Positions 31,180-41,055 are shown, counted from the first letter of the stretch. The stretch is 64,000 nucleotides of DNA from Serratia marcescens subsp. marcescens ATCC 13880 (GCF_017299535.1 NZ_CP071238.1:4278001-4342000), one strand, 5' to 3'. Numbers and translations: made by a program. Notes: a model not told the origin generated them from the letters alone.

Positions 31180-32415
31180 TTACTTGCGCAGCGCTTTCAC
31201 CTGCTCGGCGGTGACGTCCGCCGGCAAGCCTCCCCAGGTCACCCGCAGGTAATTCACCAGTTCCGCCACTTCAGCATCGCTCAGACGCTCGCCGAAGCCC
31301 GGCATGCTCTGCATGCTTTCACCGTTCGGGAACTGCTGGGCCGGCAGGCCGTCCAGCACCGACACGATCAGGTTCTTGCCGTCCGCCTGGCGCAGCGTGG
31401 CGTTATCGCGCATCGCCGGTGCGACGTGCGGTTTGCCCTCGCCTTCGCGCGCATGGCAACCGGCGCACTGATCCAGATAGGTCATGCGCCCGGCATCGCT
31501 GCCCTGGCCCATTTTCACCGGCACCGCCGCCGGCGGCTGCTCGCCCATCAGATACAGCGCCAGCGCCTGATGATCTTCCGGCGTCAAATGACGGGTGCTG
31601 AGATCCACCACCATGTGCATCTCGCTGAAGGCGGAACCCTGCGGTGCGAGGCCGGTGCTGAGGAAGCGGCTGACGTCCTGCGGCGTCCAGCCGCGCTGCG
31701 CCAGACCGTGCGGCGTAATGTCCGGCGCCATGAATCGGCCGAGATCGCCGCCCTGCATCGGTTTGCCGAGATCCATCTGCCCCAGCGCGCCGCGCGGCGT
31801 GTGGCATTCGCCACAGTGCCCCAGCACGTCGGCCAGATAGCGGCCGCGCTGCCATTGCGGCGAACTGCCCTGTGAACTGGCCGGCAGCGGATCCTGGCTG
31901 CGGAACAGCAGGTTCCAGCCGATCAGCGCCATGCGCTGGTTGAACGGGAACGGCATCTCGTTGGCCGGAATGGCCACGTCCACCGCCGGGCGCGTCATCA
32001 GGTAAGCGTAGATGTCGTCGGCGTCCTGACGCGACATGCCCTTATACGAAGTATAAGGCATCGCCGGGTACAGGTGCCGCCCGCCCGGCGCCACGCCCTG
32101 CGTCAACGCCAGGAAGAAGTCGTCCTTGCTCCAGCGCCCGATGCCGTGGTCGGCCGACGGCGTCAGGTTACTGCCGTAAATCGTGCCGAACGGCGTTTCC
32201 AACGGATAGCCGCCGGCCAACGGCGCCCCGCCGCTGGCGGTATGGCAGGCGGCGCAGTCGGCGGCCTGCGCCAGATAGCGGCCGCGGGCGATCTGTTCGG
32301 CGCCGGCGGTTACCTGCTGCACCGGGCCGTCGTAACGGCGGTTTTCCCGCCACCACAGCAGCGCGATCACCACGATCGCCACCAGCACAATCAACACTGC
32401 GAGACGTTTTTTCAT
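31180..32415 (-). CDS. Tri-haem cytochrome c subunit of a molybdenum hydroxylase
   Basis: The 411-residue protein has an N-terminal signal anchor (RLAVLIVLVAIVVIALLWW) and three CxxCH haem sites: CAACH near 56, CGECH near 205 and CAGCH near 325. That is the pattern of cytochrome subunits of membrane-bound alcohol and aldehyde dehydrogenases, which pass electrons to ubiquinone. It is the last gene of a three-gene operon with four-base overlaps, so it most likely accepts electrons from the Mo/2Fe-2S subunits at the periplasmic face. The substrate is unknown. Confidence 0.88.
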   Translation of the reverse strand: MKKRLAVLIVLVAIVVIALLWWRENRRYDGPVQQVTAGAEQIARGRYLAQAADCAACHTASGGAPLAGGYPLETPFGTIYGSNLTPSADHGIGRWSKDDFFLALTQGVAPGGRHLYPAMPYTSYKGMSRQDADDIYAYLMTRPAVDVAIPANEMPFPFNQRMALIGWNLLFRSQDPLPASSQGSSPQWQRGRYLADVLGHCGECHTPRGALGQMDLGKPMQGGDLGRFMAPDITPHGLAQRGWTPQDVSRFLSTGLAPQGSAFSEMHMVVDLSTRHLTPEDHQALALYLMGEQPPAAVPVKMGQGSDAGRMTYLDQCAGCHAREGEGKPHVAPAMRDNATLRQADGKNLIVSVLDGLPAQQFPNGESMQSMPGFGERLSDAEVAELVNYLRVTWGGLPADVTAEQVKALRK

Positions 32416-32966
32416 TGCGCCGTCTCCTTCAGCAGGCCCGGCGTTTTCAGCACCACGTCGCGCACCGCTTCGTAGTAGCGCACGTAGCCGGTGCAGCGGC
32501 AGATGTGGCTGTCCAGCGCCTGCTCGATGGCGTTCTCCAGCTGATCGCGGGCGATCGGCTCACGCTTGAGCTTTTCCACGAAAATGGTGGCGGCGTTGAC
32601 GAAGCCCGGCGTGCAGTAGCCGCACTGGAAGCTGTAGTGCTCCAGAAACGCCTGCTGGATCGGCGACAGCTCAACCACCTCGCCCTGTTCGTCCACCTTG
32701 GCATGGCCTTCGACGGTACGCACTTTCTTGCCGTTGAAGAAATGCGCGCCGGTGATGCAGGTGCGCACCTCTTCGCTGGTGCCGCTCGGATGATCGACGA
32801 TCGCCACGCAGGCGTGGCAAATGCCCTGCCCGCAGCCGAGGCGCGAACCGGTCAAATCGAGATACTCGTGCAGGAAATCGATCATCATCAAGCCTTCCGG
32901 CACCTCGATCGGGCCGTACTGTTTCTCGTTGATGGTCAGGGAAATCGGCTGGGTTTTAATGCTCAT
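32412..32966 (-). CDS. 2Fe-2S subunit of a molybdenum hydroxylase (IorA-like)
   Basis: The 184-residue protein has two [2Fe-2S] sites. The N-terminal ferredoxin-like cluster is in CGQGICHACV plus a distal Cys in RTCITG; the C-terminal helical cluster is in CGYCTPGF and CRCTGYVRY. It resembles the small subunit of isoquinoline 1-oxidoreductase and aldehyde dehydrogenases. It has no export signal of its own, so it probably crosses the membrane with the Tat-signal-bearing large subunit. It overlaps both neighbours by four bases (ATGA). Confidence 0.9.
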   Translation of the reverse strand: MSIKTQPISLTINEKQYGPIEVPEGLMMIDFLHEYLDLTGSRLGCGQGICHACVAIVDHPSGTSEEVRTCITGAHFFNGKKVRTVEGHAKVDEQGEVVELSPIQQAFLEHYSFQCGYCTPGFVNAATIFVEKLKREPIARDQLENAIEQALDSHICRCTGYVRYYEAVRDVVLKTPGLLKETAQ

Positions 32967-35752
32967 TGTAATACCTCACGAATATTTTCTGCACGAACGG
33001 GCAAATCACGGAAACGGTGGCCGGTGGCGTCGGCGATGGCGTTGACCAGCGCGGCCACGATCGGGATCATCACCACCTCCGCCATGCCTTTCGGCGGATC
33101 GGTTTCCGACAGCGCCGGCAGGATGTCGCCGCTCTGTTTCCACACCGCCACATCACTGGCGCGCGGCAGGTGGTAACGGTTGAAGTTCCAGGTACCGTTG
33201 CCCGGGCCGTCTTCGTACAGCGGTAAATATTCGTGCAGCGCATGGCCGATGCCCATCGCCAGCCCGCCCTGCAGCTGGCCGGAAACCAGTTCCGGCACGA
33301 TCAGGTTGCCGCACTCCATGATCGAGTGATGATTCAGCAACTCCACCTGGCCGGTGGCGATATCCACCGCCACTTCCGCCAGCGTGCCAACGGCGCTGTA
33401 GTAGGTCACCGCCGCATTGTTGCGCTGGGTCGGCGGGTAGTAGACCTGCCCGCGCGCCAGCGGTTTGAATTCGCCGCCGGCGTTGCGCAGCGCCATGCCG
33501 TCGATCGGCAGGCGTTCGCTTTTGCCGTTCAACGTGAAATCGGCCTCCGCCCACTGCCAGCGGTTGAACACGTGCACCGCGGCACCGGTGACGCCGCCCA
33601 TCTGATAAGCCGTCTTGGCCAGCAGCTCGAGGCTCAGCACCGACATGCCCGCCGCCGTCAGGCCGCCTTCGACCCAACGCGCATCTTCGCGCCGCACCAC
33701 CAGCGGCGCCGCCTGGCCGCCGCCGATACCGGCCTGCCACAGCGCCATCGCCGCCGGCCACAGGCCGTGATCGAAGATCAGGCGCGCCGCTTCGCGGGTG
33801 CTGTGCGAGAAGTAATAGGCCGAATTGCTGGCGCTCGACGGCGAACAGTAGCTCGGCGTCCAGTTGGGGTTGGTTTGCAGCTTGTCCTGCTCTTCTTGCG
33901 ACATCAGGTAAGGATCGCCGCTGGTGACCATCGGCAGTACCGACCAGTCGGTGACCGAGAAGTGCGCTTCGTCGGCCGGTTTGCCCAGCCACTGCGCGCA
34001 CAGTACCGACTGCGAGGTCGACATGCCGGTGCCCATCTCCGCGCCGCTGTGATGCAGGGTGATGCGCCCGTCTTCGCTCAGCTCTACCCGGGCGAACGAG
34101 GTTTCCGCCCCGGTGCCGAAGTCTTTCTGCACGCAGCCGAAGCCAACGCCATAGCGCTTGCCGGGATAGCGGCTCTCAAACTCGGCCTTGCGTTCGGCGC
34201 GCTTGAGCCACATCTCATGCTTCGCCGCCTTCTCCAGCACTTCATCGGCGCGGATCGCACCGGCCGGGATCGCCCCTTGGGTGTTTTTCATGCCGGATTT
34301 CAGCACGTTGCGCAGGCGGAACTCGATCGGGTCGATCTTCAGCTCGGCGGCCAGCTCATCCACCATCATCTCGGTGGCGGCCATGCTCTGCAGCGTGCCG
34401 TAACCGCGCGCCGAACCGGCGTCGATGGCGCGTGAGGCCAGCCCGACCGACGACAGATCGCTTTTCGGGAAGTAGTAAATCGACTGGGCGGCGGTTGCGC
34501 CGACCATCACCACCGAAGGGGTAAAGTTGCTGCGGCCGCCGCCGTCCGCGGTCATGTCACCGAGGAACGACTGCATGACGCCGGTCTGCTTATTCACCGC
34601 GATGCGGTAGTTCATGTCGAACGCGTGGCGCTTCAACGCCGTCTGGAACTGTTCGAAGCGATCATTGGCCAGGCGCACCGGGTGGCCGTCGCCATACATC
34701 GCCGCCACCGCACCGTAATACGGGAAGTTGTAGTGGTCTTTCGAGCCGTAGCCCACGGTGTAGCACGGGTGCAGGATCAGCTGTTTCACCGGCGGATTGC
34801 GCTTGGCCAGCATGCGCGGCATCTCGTCGGCCACTTCCTGCGGCGACTGAGTCGGCACCACCAGATGCAGGGTTTGCGTCTGCGCGTCGAACCAGCCGTT
34901 GGCGTTGTCCGGCTCCAGCGCCGAGGTGTCGATCGACTGCGTGGTGTAGCGGCGCGACATTACCAGCCAGTCGGCCGGCGGGTTCGCCATCTCGTCGGCG
35001 ATCATCCCCGCATAGCGCATGCCTTCCTGATCCAGCTTGCCGCCCTCACGCCCTTCCGGCCACACCGGCAGGTGTTTTTTCATCGACACCGGGAAGATCG
35101 GCGTGTCCTTCAGGCTGGAGAAGCGGTCGTCGTCGAACGGCTGTTCTCCCCCCACCCGCACATAGCGGAAGCTGCCCCAGGGATCGCGCTCCAGCGGGCC
35201 GGTGACCGCGCCGTATTTGATGGTTTCTTCGCGGAATTTCAGCCTGTCCTTGGCGAAGCGGAAACGGGCGAAGTCGTGATAGATCAGGATCGCCACCGCC
35301 TGGCCGAGGTAGGCCGGGGTTTTACCGCTCGGCAGCAGCATGTCGTCACCGTAGAACGCCGGGAAGGCCAGGCCGTCGCGCGCCAGGTCTTCCGCCGTCA
35401 CCAGGCGATCGGGCTGCAGATCGTCCCCCAGCAGCGACAGATCGACGCCTTCGAACAGCCGGTCGGCTTTGGTCACGCGCAGAATGAAGGCGTGCGCCTG
35501 TTTCTGCGGCCAGTGCGGCATGTCCACCGCGCGGATATCGCGCGCGAACACCTTCTGCCCCATGACCTTGGCGCGGCCATCGATACGGAAACGGACGCGC
35601 TTGGCCTGCGGATCCCAGTTGGGCGACTGGAGGATTTTTTGCTCGAACAGCGCGGCGTAGGCGCGGCTGTACAGGGGGGCGAGGTACACGGAGACCCCCG
35701 CAATCACGGCACTTTTGATAAAGCGGCGCCGCGACGGGTTGAAATTGCTCAT
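32963..35752 (-). CDS. Molybdopterin-binding large subunit, xanthine dehydrogenase family (IorB-like), Tat-exported
   Basis: The 929-residue protein starts with a Tat signal (SRRRFIKSAVIAG...AYA) and continues as a xanthine-oxidase-fold Mo subunit of the isoquinoline 1-oxidoreductase / periplasmic aldehyde dehydrogenase branch. The C-terminal KGMAEVVMIP contains the expected catalytic Glu. With the 2Fe-2S and cytochrome c partners it would oxidise an aldehyde or N-heterocycle in the periplasm and feed the quinone pool. ATG 35752 is chosen to begin the Tat peptide. Divergent genes encode a MocA-like cytidylyltransferase and XdhC, consistent with an MCD-type cofactor. Confidence 0.9.
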   Translation of the reverse strand: MSNFNPSRRRFIKSAVIAGVSVYLAPLYSRAYAALFEQKILQSPNWDPQAKRVRFRIDGRAKVMGQKVFARDIRAVDMPHWPQKQAHAFILRVTKADRLFEGVDLSLLGDDLQPDRLVTAEDLARDGLAFPAFYGDDMLLPSGKTPAYLGQAVAILIYHDFARFRFAKDRLKFREETIKYGAVTGPLERDPWGSFRYVRVGGEQPFDDDRFSSLKDTPIFPVSMKKHLPVWPEGREGGKLDQEGMRYAGMIADEMANPPADWLVMSRRYTTQSIDTSALEPDNANGWFDAQTQTLHLVVPTQSPQEVADEMPRMLAKRNPPVKQLILHPCYTVGYGSKDHYNFPYYGAVAAMYGDGHPVRLANDRFEQFQTALKRHAFDMNYRIAVNKQTGVMQSFLGDMTADGGGRSNFTPSVVMVGATAAQSIYYFPKSDLSSVGLASRAIDAGSARGYGTLQSMAATEMMVDELAAELKIDPIEFRLRNVLKSGMKNTQGAIPAGAIRADEVLEKAAKHEMWLKRAERKAEFESRYPGKRYGVGFGCVQKDFGTGAETSFARVELSEDGRITLHHSGAEMGTGMSTSQSVLCAQWLGKPADEAHFSVTDWSVLPMVTSGDPYLMSQEEQDKLQTNPNWTPSYCSPSSASNSAYYFSHSTREAARLIFDHGLWPAAMALWQAGIGGGQAAPLVVRREDARWVEGGLTAAGMSVLSLELLAKTAYQMGGVTGAAVHVFNRWQWAEADFTLNGKSERLPIDGMALRNAGGEFKPLARGQVYYPPTQRNNAAVTYYSAVGTLAEVAVDIATGQVELLNHHSIMECGNLIVPELVSGQLQGGLAMGIGHALHEYLPLYEDGPGNGTWNFNRYHLPRASDVAVWKQSGDILPALSETDPPKGMAEVVMIPIVAALVNAIADATGHRFRDLPVRAENIREVLQ

Positions 35753-35836
35753 AAATAAGTCCTTCACGTCTTTCTTGTAATTGGTTTTTGTTCGCGGTGT
35801 TGTTGCGCAAACGCTGACGACCTTGCCGTAGACGTC

Positions 35837-35852
35837 ATAAGCATATGCTTAT
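35837..35852. promoter_or_regulatory. 16-bp perfect palindrome in the divergent promoter region
   Basis: ATAAGCATATGCTTAT is an uninterrupted perfect palindrome in the 208-base AT-rich gap between the Mo hydroxylase operon and the mocA-like gene. Its location suits an operator controlling both directions; the regulator is unknown. Confidence 0.5.
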
Positions 35853-35960
35853 AACTAAAATTATGTGATGATTAACAGGTTGTTTTCAACAAAAAAACAT
35901 TTACAAAACACAGGTAGTTTGTAGGCTAATAAATAATTTGCGCAAACGCGGACTTCAACC

Positions 35961-36545
35961 ATGACCACGGGCATTGTCATTACCGCCGCCGGACGCGGAG
36001 AGCGCTTTATTCAGGCCGGCGGCCAGGGCAACAAATTGAACGCCGGATTTGCCGATGCGGCGGGCGAGCGGCGATCGCTGTTTGAACACACCCTGCGCCG
36101 GGCATTGGCCTCCGGCCTGCCGGTACAGGTGGTGGCCCGGCCGGATAATCTGCCGGTGCTGGCAGCCTGCGCCGCCAACCAGGTGCCGGTCACCCTGCTC
36201 GCCAGCGCGGGCCTCGGCGACTCAATCGCCGCAGGCGTTGCGGCCACGCCGCACTGGCAAGGCTGGCTGATCCACCTGGCCGATATGCCGTTCGTCGGCG
36301 CCGACGTTTTCCGACAGGTGGCGGATGCCTTGCGGCAGCACCCGATCGTGCGCCCCAGCTATGCGCAACAGCCCGGCCACCCGGTCGGCTTTTCCGCCCG
36401 ATTGCGCAAACCACTTTGCCAACTGCGCGGCGATAATGGCGCGCGTGAACTGCTGCAAGGCGCAGCGGTGCACCTGCTGCCGCTTGAACACCCCGGCGTC
36501 GTGCGGGATATTGATCTTCCATCGCAACTCCCGGCCAGCGAGTAA
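35961..36545 (+). CDS. MocA-like molybdenum cofactor cytidylyltransferase
   Basis: The 194-residue protein belongs to the MobA-like nucleotidyltransferase family. It has a diverged N-terminal P-loop-like segment (TAAGRGERF), the metal motif LADMPFV near residue 110, and the HPVGFS plus GDNGARELL blocks typical of MocA, which turns Mo-MPT into Mo-MPT cytosine dinucleotide. It is transcribed away from the hydroxylase operon and eight bases ahead of xdhC, so these two probably supply and insert its cofactor. No good ribosome site is seen before the ATG. Confidence 0.82.
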   Translation: MTTGIVITAAGRGERFIQAGGQGNKLNAGFADAAGERRSLFEHTLRRALASGLPVQVVARPDNLPVLAACAANQVPVTLLASAGLGDSIAAGVAATPHWQGWLIHLADMPFVGADVFRQVADALRQHPIVRPSYAQQPGHPVGFSARLRKPLCQLRGDNGARELLQGAAVHLLPLEHPGVVRDIDLPSQLPASE

Positions 36546-36553
36546 ATTCACCT

Positions 36554-37606
36554 ATGCAACATCTTGATGTCACCGTGGTCAGCCAGGCGATAAGCTGGCT
36601 GCAACAACAGCCGGTCTGGTTATGCACCGTGCTCAGCACCTATGGCTCTTCGCCGCGGTCGCCGGGCGCGTTGATGGCCGCGACCCGCGACGGCCGCTAC
36701 AGCGGCTCATTGTCGGGCGGGTGCGTGGAGGAAGACTTTCTGCGGCGCGTGGCCGCCGGGGAGTATCAGGCGGCCAGCCAGGTGATCCGCTACGGCGAAG
36801 GCGGCATGACGCCCAATGTGGCGCTGCCGTGCGGCGGCGTGCTGGACGTGCTGATCGAGTATCTGCCGGCGGGAGAAGCCAGCGTCGCTTACCTGCAGCG
36901 CATCGCCGGCGCGCTGGAAGGGCATCATGCGTTGCTCAAACGCCTGACGTTGCCCAACGCCTGCCATAGCCTTGAGCAGAGCCATTTCACCAGCGCCACT
37001 CAGGTTGAACGCCGGCTCGAACAGATTACCCTGCATATCGCGGCCGCGCCGCGCCTGCTGATCGCCGGGCTGTCCAGCGTGGCGCTGTACTGCGCCGATT
37101 TCGCCGTAGCGCTGGGGTTTGAGGTGCTGGTGTGCGAGAACCGCCCGGAGGCGCTGGATAACTTCGCCGCCGAGTTAAAACCGGGCGTGACGCTGCTGCG
37201 CCAGTTTCCGGCCAAGTTCATTGAGGACGGCGGTTGCCACGCCAATACCGCCGTCGTGGCGCTGACCCACGATCCGCGTATGGACGATCTGACGCTGATG
37301 GAAGCGATCCACACCCCGGCGTTTTACATCGGCGCCATGGGCTCGCTCAGAAACAGCGCGCGGCGGCGCCAGCGGTTGCAGCAGATCGCCGAATTCACGC
37401 CGCAGGAGTTGGAACGCATTCACGCGCCGATCGGCCTGCCGCTCGGCAGCAAAACCCCGGCGGAGATCGCCCTGGCGGTGATGGCGGCGATCGTGCAGCA
37501 AAAAAACCGGCGGCCGGCCGCCGACGGGATCAGTGCAGCGGCACCACCGGCACCAGATGTTGCAGCTCCAGATGCAGCTCCTCTTTCCCGCTCAGCGAAT
37601 AGCTGA
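36554..37606 (+). CDS. XdhC/CoxI family Mo-enzyme maturation factor
   Basis: XdhC proteins bind Mo cofactor, support its sulfuration and insert it into hydroxylases. This 350-residue member has the N-terminal XdhC_CoxI domain (STYGSSPRSPGALMA; GGCVEEDFL) and a C-terminal Rossmann domain (PAFYIGAMGSLRNSARR). The last ~40 residues are a low-complexity Ala/Pro tail beyond the family core, and the final 77 bases overlap the 3' end of the convergent AraC-family gene. It forms an operon with the mocA-like gene. Confidence 0.87.
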   Translation: MQHLDVTVVSQAISWLQQQPVWLCTVLSTYGSSPRSPGALMAATRDGRYSGSLSGGCVEEDFLRRVAAGEYQAASQVIRYGEGGMTPNVALPCGGVLDVLIEYLPAGEASVAYLQRIAGALEGHHALLKRLTLPNACHSLEQSHFTSATQVERRLEQITLHIAAAPRLLIAGLSSVALYCADFAVALGFEVLVCENRPEALDNFAAELKPGVTLLRQFPAKFIEDGGCHANTAVVALTHDPRMDDLTLMEAIHTPAFYIGAMGSLRNSARRRQRLQQIAEFTPQELERIHAPIGLPLGSKTPAEIALAVMAAIVQQKNRRPAADGISAAAPPAPDVAAPDAAPLSRSANS

Positions 37607-38396
37607 ACACCGTCATGTCCGGCCCGTCGCCGCGGGCCAGCCCCATTTCGGGCAGCACCTGCGTGTAGATTTGAATGATGTGGTCATTGAGCGCCACCGG
37701 CTTGCCGGAATAGCGAAAACGGCAAAACTCGCCGTGGACCTCCGGCAGCGGCTCCAGCGCCACGCCTTCACGCAGCGGATAGTCCGCCGTCACGCCCAGG
37801 GTATAGTCGACCCTGACCCGCTCGCCGTCCGGCACCAGTTGGGTAAACGAATAGGTCTGCGCCGGACGCTCGCCCAACAAGGCGTAGAACTGCGCCCGCA
37901 GCGCGCTGCGCTGCGGCAAATGCGACTTGTCCAACTTTTCGATATCCAGGTGATAAGCGTACTGTTTGCCCTGAAAGGCGTATTGCCCTCTGGCGATGCT
38001 GACGCGTTCGACCTGAATATCGCCGGGCTGGCTGGCCGCCAGCGAACGCACCAGATTGCTGAAGTCCTGTTTGCGGGCATGACGATAAACGCTAGGCGAT
38101 TCGGCGAAATGTTTCTTGAAACAGCGCGAGAATGTCTGCTGATTATCGAATTGATATTCAACCGAAATATCGAGGATGCTCTTCTGCGTGAAACGCAAGG
38201 CGAAGGCGGCGATGTAGAGGCGGCGAGCGCGGATATACGAGGCTAACGATAATCCGGTCTGCTTCTTGAACATGCGCTGCAGGTACCATTTCGTATAGCC
38301 TGACTTGGCGGAAACGATATCCAACGACAGCGGATTGGTCAGGTTATCTTCAATCCAGACCAGTAACTCCCTGATGTGACTTTCCTGCGTGCCCAT
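37530..38396 (-). CDS. AraC/XylS family regulator with GyrI-like effector domain (Rob-like)
   Basis: The 288-residue protein has an N-terminal double helix-turn-helix (LSLDIVSAKSGYTKWYLQRM near 24-43; second HTH around FDNQQTFSRCFKKHF) and a C-terminal GyrI-like small-molecule domain, the architecture of E. coli Rob. Conservation to Rob is moderate, so it is better called Rob-like. It may sense a hydrophobic ligand. The 3' end overlaps xdhC by 77 bases on the opposite strand. Control of the adjacent Mo hydroxylase is a guess from position only. Confidence 0.85.
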   Translation of the reverse strand: MGTQESHIRELLVWIEDNLTNPLSLDIVSAKSGYTKWYLQRMFKKQTGLSLASYIRARRLYIAAFALRFTQKSILDISVEYQFDNQQTFSRCFKKHFAESPSVYRHARKQDFSNLVRSLAASQPGDIQVERVSIARGQYAFQGKQYAYHLDIEKLDKSHLPQRSALRAQFYALLGERPAQTYSFTQLVPDGERVRVDYTLGVTADYPLREGVALEPLPEVHGEFCRFRYSGKPVALNDHIIQIYTQVLPEMGLARGDGPDMTVFSYSLSGKEELHLELQHLVPVVPLH

Positions 38397-38509
38397 GTGC
38401 TTGCCGAACCTTATGTTGCCGATATTCCATTAGTCGAATTTTAGTGCTATTCGCGTAGGGTATACAGGTTAAAACTCGACGTCCAGCAAGCTACAGGACT
38501 TTACACAAT

Positions 38510-38539
38510 CCCCTCCACCGCCCGCGGGCGGTGGAGGGG
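38510..38539. terminator. 30-bp perfect GC palindrome after fumA
   Basis: CCCCTCCACCGCCCG is followed without a gap by its exact complement. It lies eight bases past the fumA stop and would form an extremely stable hairpin in the 3' end of the message. No T-run follows on the minus strand. Confidence 0.55.
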
Positions 38540-38546
38540 GCAGCGA

Positions 38547-40193
38547 TTATTTCAGACAGCTGGAGCACTGCCCGGCCTGGATCTTCTGGAAGAAGTCATT
38601 GCCTTTGTCATCCACCAGGATAAACGCCGGGAAATCTTCCACTTCAATTTTCCAGATCGCTTCCATGCCCAGCTCAGGGTACTCCACGCACTCCAGGCTC
38701 TTGATGCTCTGCTGCGCCAGCACCGCCGCCGGGCCGCCGATGCTGCCGAGGTAGAAGCCGCCGTGCTTGTGGCAGGCATCCGTCACCTGCTGGCTGCGGT
38801 TGCCTTTCGCCAGCATGATCATGCTGCCGCCGTGAGATTGCAGCAGATCGACGTAGGAATCCATACGTCCGGCGGTGGTCGGCCCCAAGGAACCGGACGC
38901 GTAGCCTTCCGGCGTTTTGGCCGGGCCGGCGTAGTAAATCGGGTGATCCTTGACGTACTGCGGCAGGCCTTCACCGCGATCCAGACGCTCTTTCAGCTTG
39001 GCGTGCGCGATATCGCGGCCGACGATGATGGTGCCGCTCAGCGACAGGCGGGTGGAAACCGGATACTGCGACAACTGTTTGAGGATCTCGGCCATCGGGC
39101 GGTTGAGATCGACCTTGATCGCTTCGCCCTCCCCGGCCTGGCGCAGCTCCTGAGGAATGAATTTACCCGGATTGTGCTCCAGTTTTTCCAGCCAGATGCC
39201 GTCGCGGTTGATCTTGCCTTTGATGTTGCGGTCCGCCGAGCAGGAGACGCCCATGCCGACCGGGCAGGAGGCGCCGTGGCGCGGCAGGCGCACCACGCGG
39301 ATATCGTGCGCGAAGTATTTGCCGCCGAACTGCGCGCCCAGCCCCAGGTTTTGCGCTTCTTGCAGCAATTCCGCTTCAAGTTCCAGATCGCGGAACGCCT
39401 GGCCATGCTCGTTGCCTTCGGTCGGCAGGCCATCGTAATACTTGGTCGAGGCCAGCTTGACAGTTTTCAGCGTCGCTTCCGCCGAAGTGCCGCCGATGAC
39501 GAACGCCACGTGGTACGGCGGGCAAGCCGCGGTGCCCAACGTGCGCATCTTTTCGACCAGGTAGTTTTTCAGTTTGCCCGGCGACAGCAGCGCCTTGGTT
39601 TCCTGGTACAGATAGGTTTTGTTGGCGGAGCCGCCGCCCTTGGCGATGCACAGGAATTTGTACTCTTCGCCGTCCACGCTGTAGAGATCGATCTGCGCCG
39701 GCAGGTTGCTGCCGGTATTGACCTCTTTATACATATCCAGCGCGGCGTTTTGCGAATAGCGCAGGTTCTCTTCGATGTAGGTGTTGTAGACCCCGCGCGA
39801 CAGCGCTTCTTCATCGCCGCCGCCGGTCCAGACGCGCTGGCCCTTTTTGCCGACGATGATCGCCGTGCCGGTGTCCTGGCAGGTCGGTAAAATACCCTTG
39901 GCGGCGATTTCTGAGTTACGCAGAAATTGCAGCGCAACGTACTTGTCGTTTTCGCTGGCGTCCGGATCGTCGAGGATATCGGCCACCTGCTGTTGGTGCG
40001 CCGGGCGCAGCATGAACGAGGCGTCGTGGAACGCATGCTGGGCAAGCAGGGTTAACGCTTCAGGGGCAACTTTCAGAATTTCCTGGCCTTCAAATTCGCT
40101 CACGGAAACGTGGTCGCGGCTCAGCAGATAATATTCGGTATCGTCTTTCTTCAGCGGGAACGGATCTTGATAGTGGAACGGTTTATTCGACAT
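38547..40193 (-). CDS. fumA: Class I fumarate hydratase ([4Fe-4S])
   Basis: This iron-sulfur fumarase interconverts fumarate and malate. The 548-residue length equals E. coli FumA/FumB. Cluster cysteines are in [10 protein letters not shown] near 105, in [10 protein letters not shown], and one in the central domain (AACPPYH). The C-terminal beta domain holds [18 protein letters not shown] 40193 gives [14 protein letters not shown] as in homologues; the open frame upstream is not supported. FumA and FumB cannot be told apart here. Confidence 0.93.
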   Translation of the reverse strand: MSNKPFHYQDPFPLKKDDTEYYLLSRDHVSVSEFEGQEILKVAPEALTLLAQHAFHDASFMLRPAHQQQVADILDDPDASENDKYVALQFLRNSEIAAKGILPTCQDTGTAIIVGKKGQRVWTGGGDEEALSRGVYNTYIEENLRYSQNAALDMYKEVNTGSNLPAQIDLYSVDGEEYKFLCIAKGGGSANKTYLYQETKALLSPGKLKNYLVEKMRTLGTAACPPYHVAFVIGGTSAEATLKTVKLASTKYYDGLPTEGNEHGQAFRDLELEAELLQEAQNLGLGAQFGGKYFAHDIRVVRLPRHGASCPVGMGVSCSADRNIKGKINRDGIWLEKLEHNPGKFIPQELRQAGEGEAIKVDLNRPMAEILKQLSQYPVSTRLSLSGTIIVGRDIAHAKLKERLDRGEGLPQYVKDHPIYYAGPAKTPEGYASGSLGPTTAGRMDSYVDLLQSHGGSMIMLAKGNRSQQVTDACHKHGGFYLGSIGGPAAVLAQQSIKSLECVEYPELGMEAIWKIEVEDFPAFILVDDKGNDFFQKIQAGQCSSCLK

Positions 40194-40542
40194 TGATCTC
40201 TCACTTGCAACATCAGCTGCGTTAAATTCACACTTGCGGCGCACGGCTCGGCGCCTTGTCAAAAAACTGCCTCCACCTTACGTATTTTTAATCAGTCAGT
40301 TATTGCGCCAAATCGCAAAATAACCTCTCTTTGCGTAAGGGATTACCACAGGCGGCGTTTCAACCTTGCTCGGTGAGAACTGCGGGTACAGGCTCATCAT
40401 GCACGCTTTATTATCCCGCAGTTAACACATTGATTACAATCCATCGGCGGCGATCGTCTTATCAATGTGGCGAAAAAGCGCCGGATGCGATTTGCGCCGG
40501 GGCGTATTGTCAGCCGCCGCGCCATTGCTTAAGCTAGCCGCA
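40194..40542. other. Intergenic region between fumA and sprT
   Basis: The 349 bases contain the divergent promoters. A 9-bp inverted repeat (AACTGCGGG at 40378 and CCCGCAGTT at 40415) encloses 28 bases; it could be a large hairpin or two regulator half-sites. No coding frame is convincing. Confidence 0.5.
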
Positions 40543-41055
40543 ATGAACAAACCGAGAATCCCTATCGCGCTGCAACAAGCGGTGATGCGCTGCCTGCGAG
40601 AAAAGCTGCAGTTGGCTCGCCGGCATTTTGCCGTCGAGTTCCCCGAACCCAGCATCGTCTATCAGCAACGCGGCACCAGCGCGGGCACCGCTTGGCTGCA
40701 AAGCTGGGAAATCCGTCTGAACCCGGTGCTGCTGCTGGAAAACCAACAGCCGTTTATCGATGAAGTGGTGCCGCACGAGCTGGCGCATCTGCTGGTGTTT
40801 CGCCAATTCGGCCGGGTAGCGCCGCACGGCCGCGAATGGCGCTGGGTGATGGAAAGCGTGCTGCTGACGCCCGCCAGCCGCACTCATCGTTTCGAAACCG
40901 CCTCGGTGCAAAGCAAAACCTTCCCCTACCGCTGCGGCTGCGGGCAGCACCAGCTCACCATTCGCCGCCATAACCGCGTGCTGCGCGGCGAAAGCGAATA
41001 CCGCTGCCGCCGGTGCGGTGAAAAACTGAAATTTCTTGCTAGCGAGAACCTTTAG
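40543..41055 (+). CDS. sprT: SprT family zinc metalloprotease-like protein
   Basis: The 170-residue protein has the metalloprotease motif HELAH (residues 80-84) with a further downstream His, then a C-terminal zinc ribbon (CGCGQHQ and CRRCGEK). Family members resemble the SPRTN protease core; the bacterial protein's role is not established. ATG 40543 is used although the frame is open upstream, because the conserved sequence begins there. It precedes endA as in E. coli. Confidence 0.9.
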   Translation: MNKPRIPIALQQAVMRCLREKLQLARRHFAVEFPEPSIVYQQRGTSAGTAWLQSWEIRLNPVLLLENQQPFIDEVVPHELAHLLVFRQFGRVAPHGREWRWVMESVLLTPASRTHRFETASVQSKTFPYRCGCGQHQLTIRRHNRVLRGESEYRCRRCGEKLKFLASENL

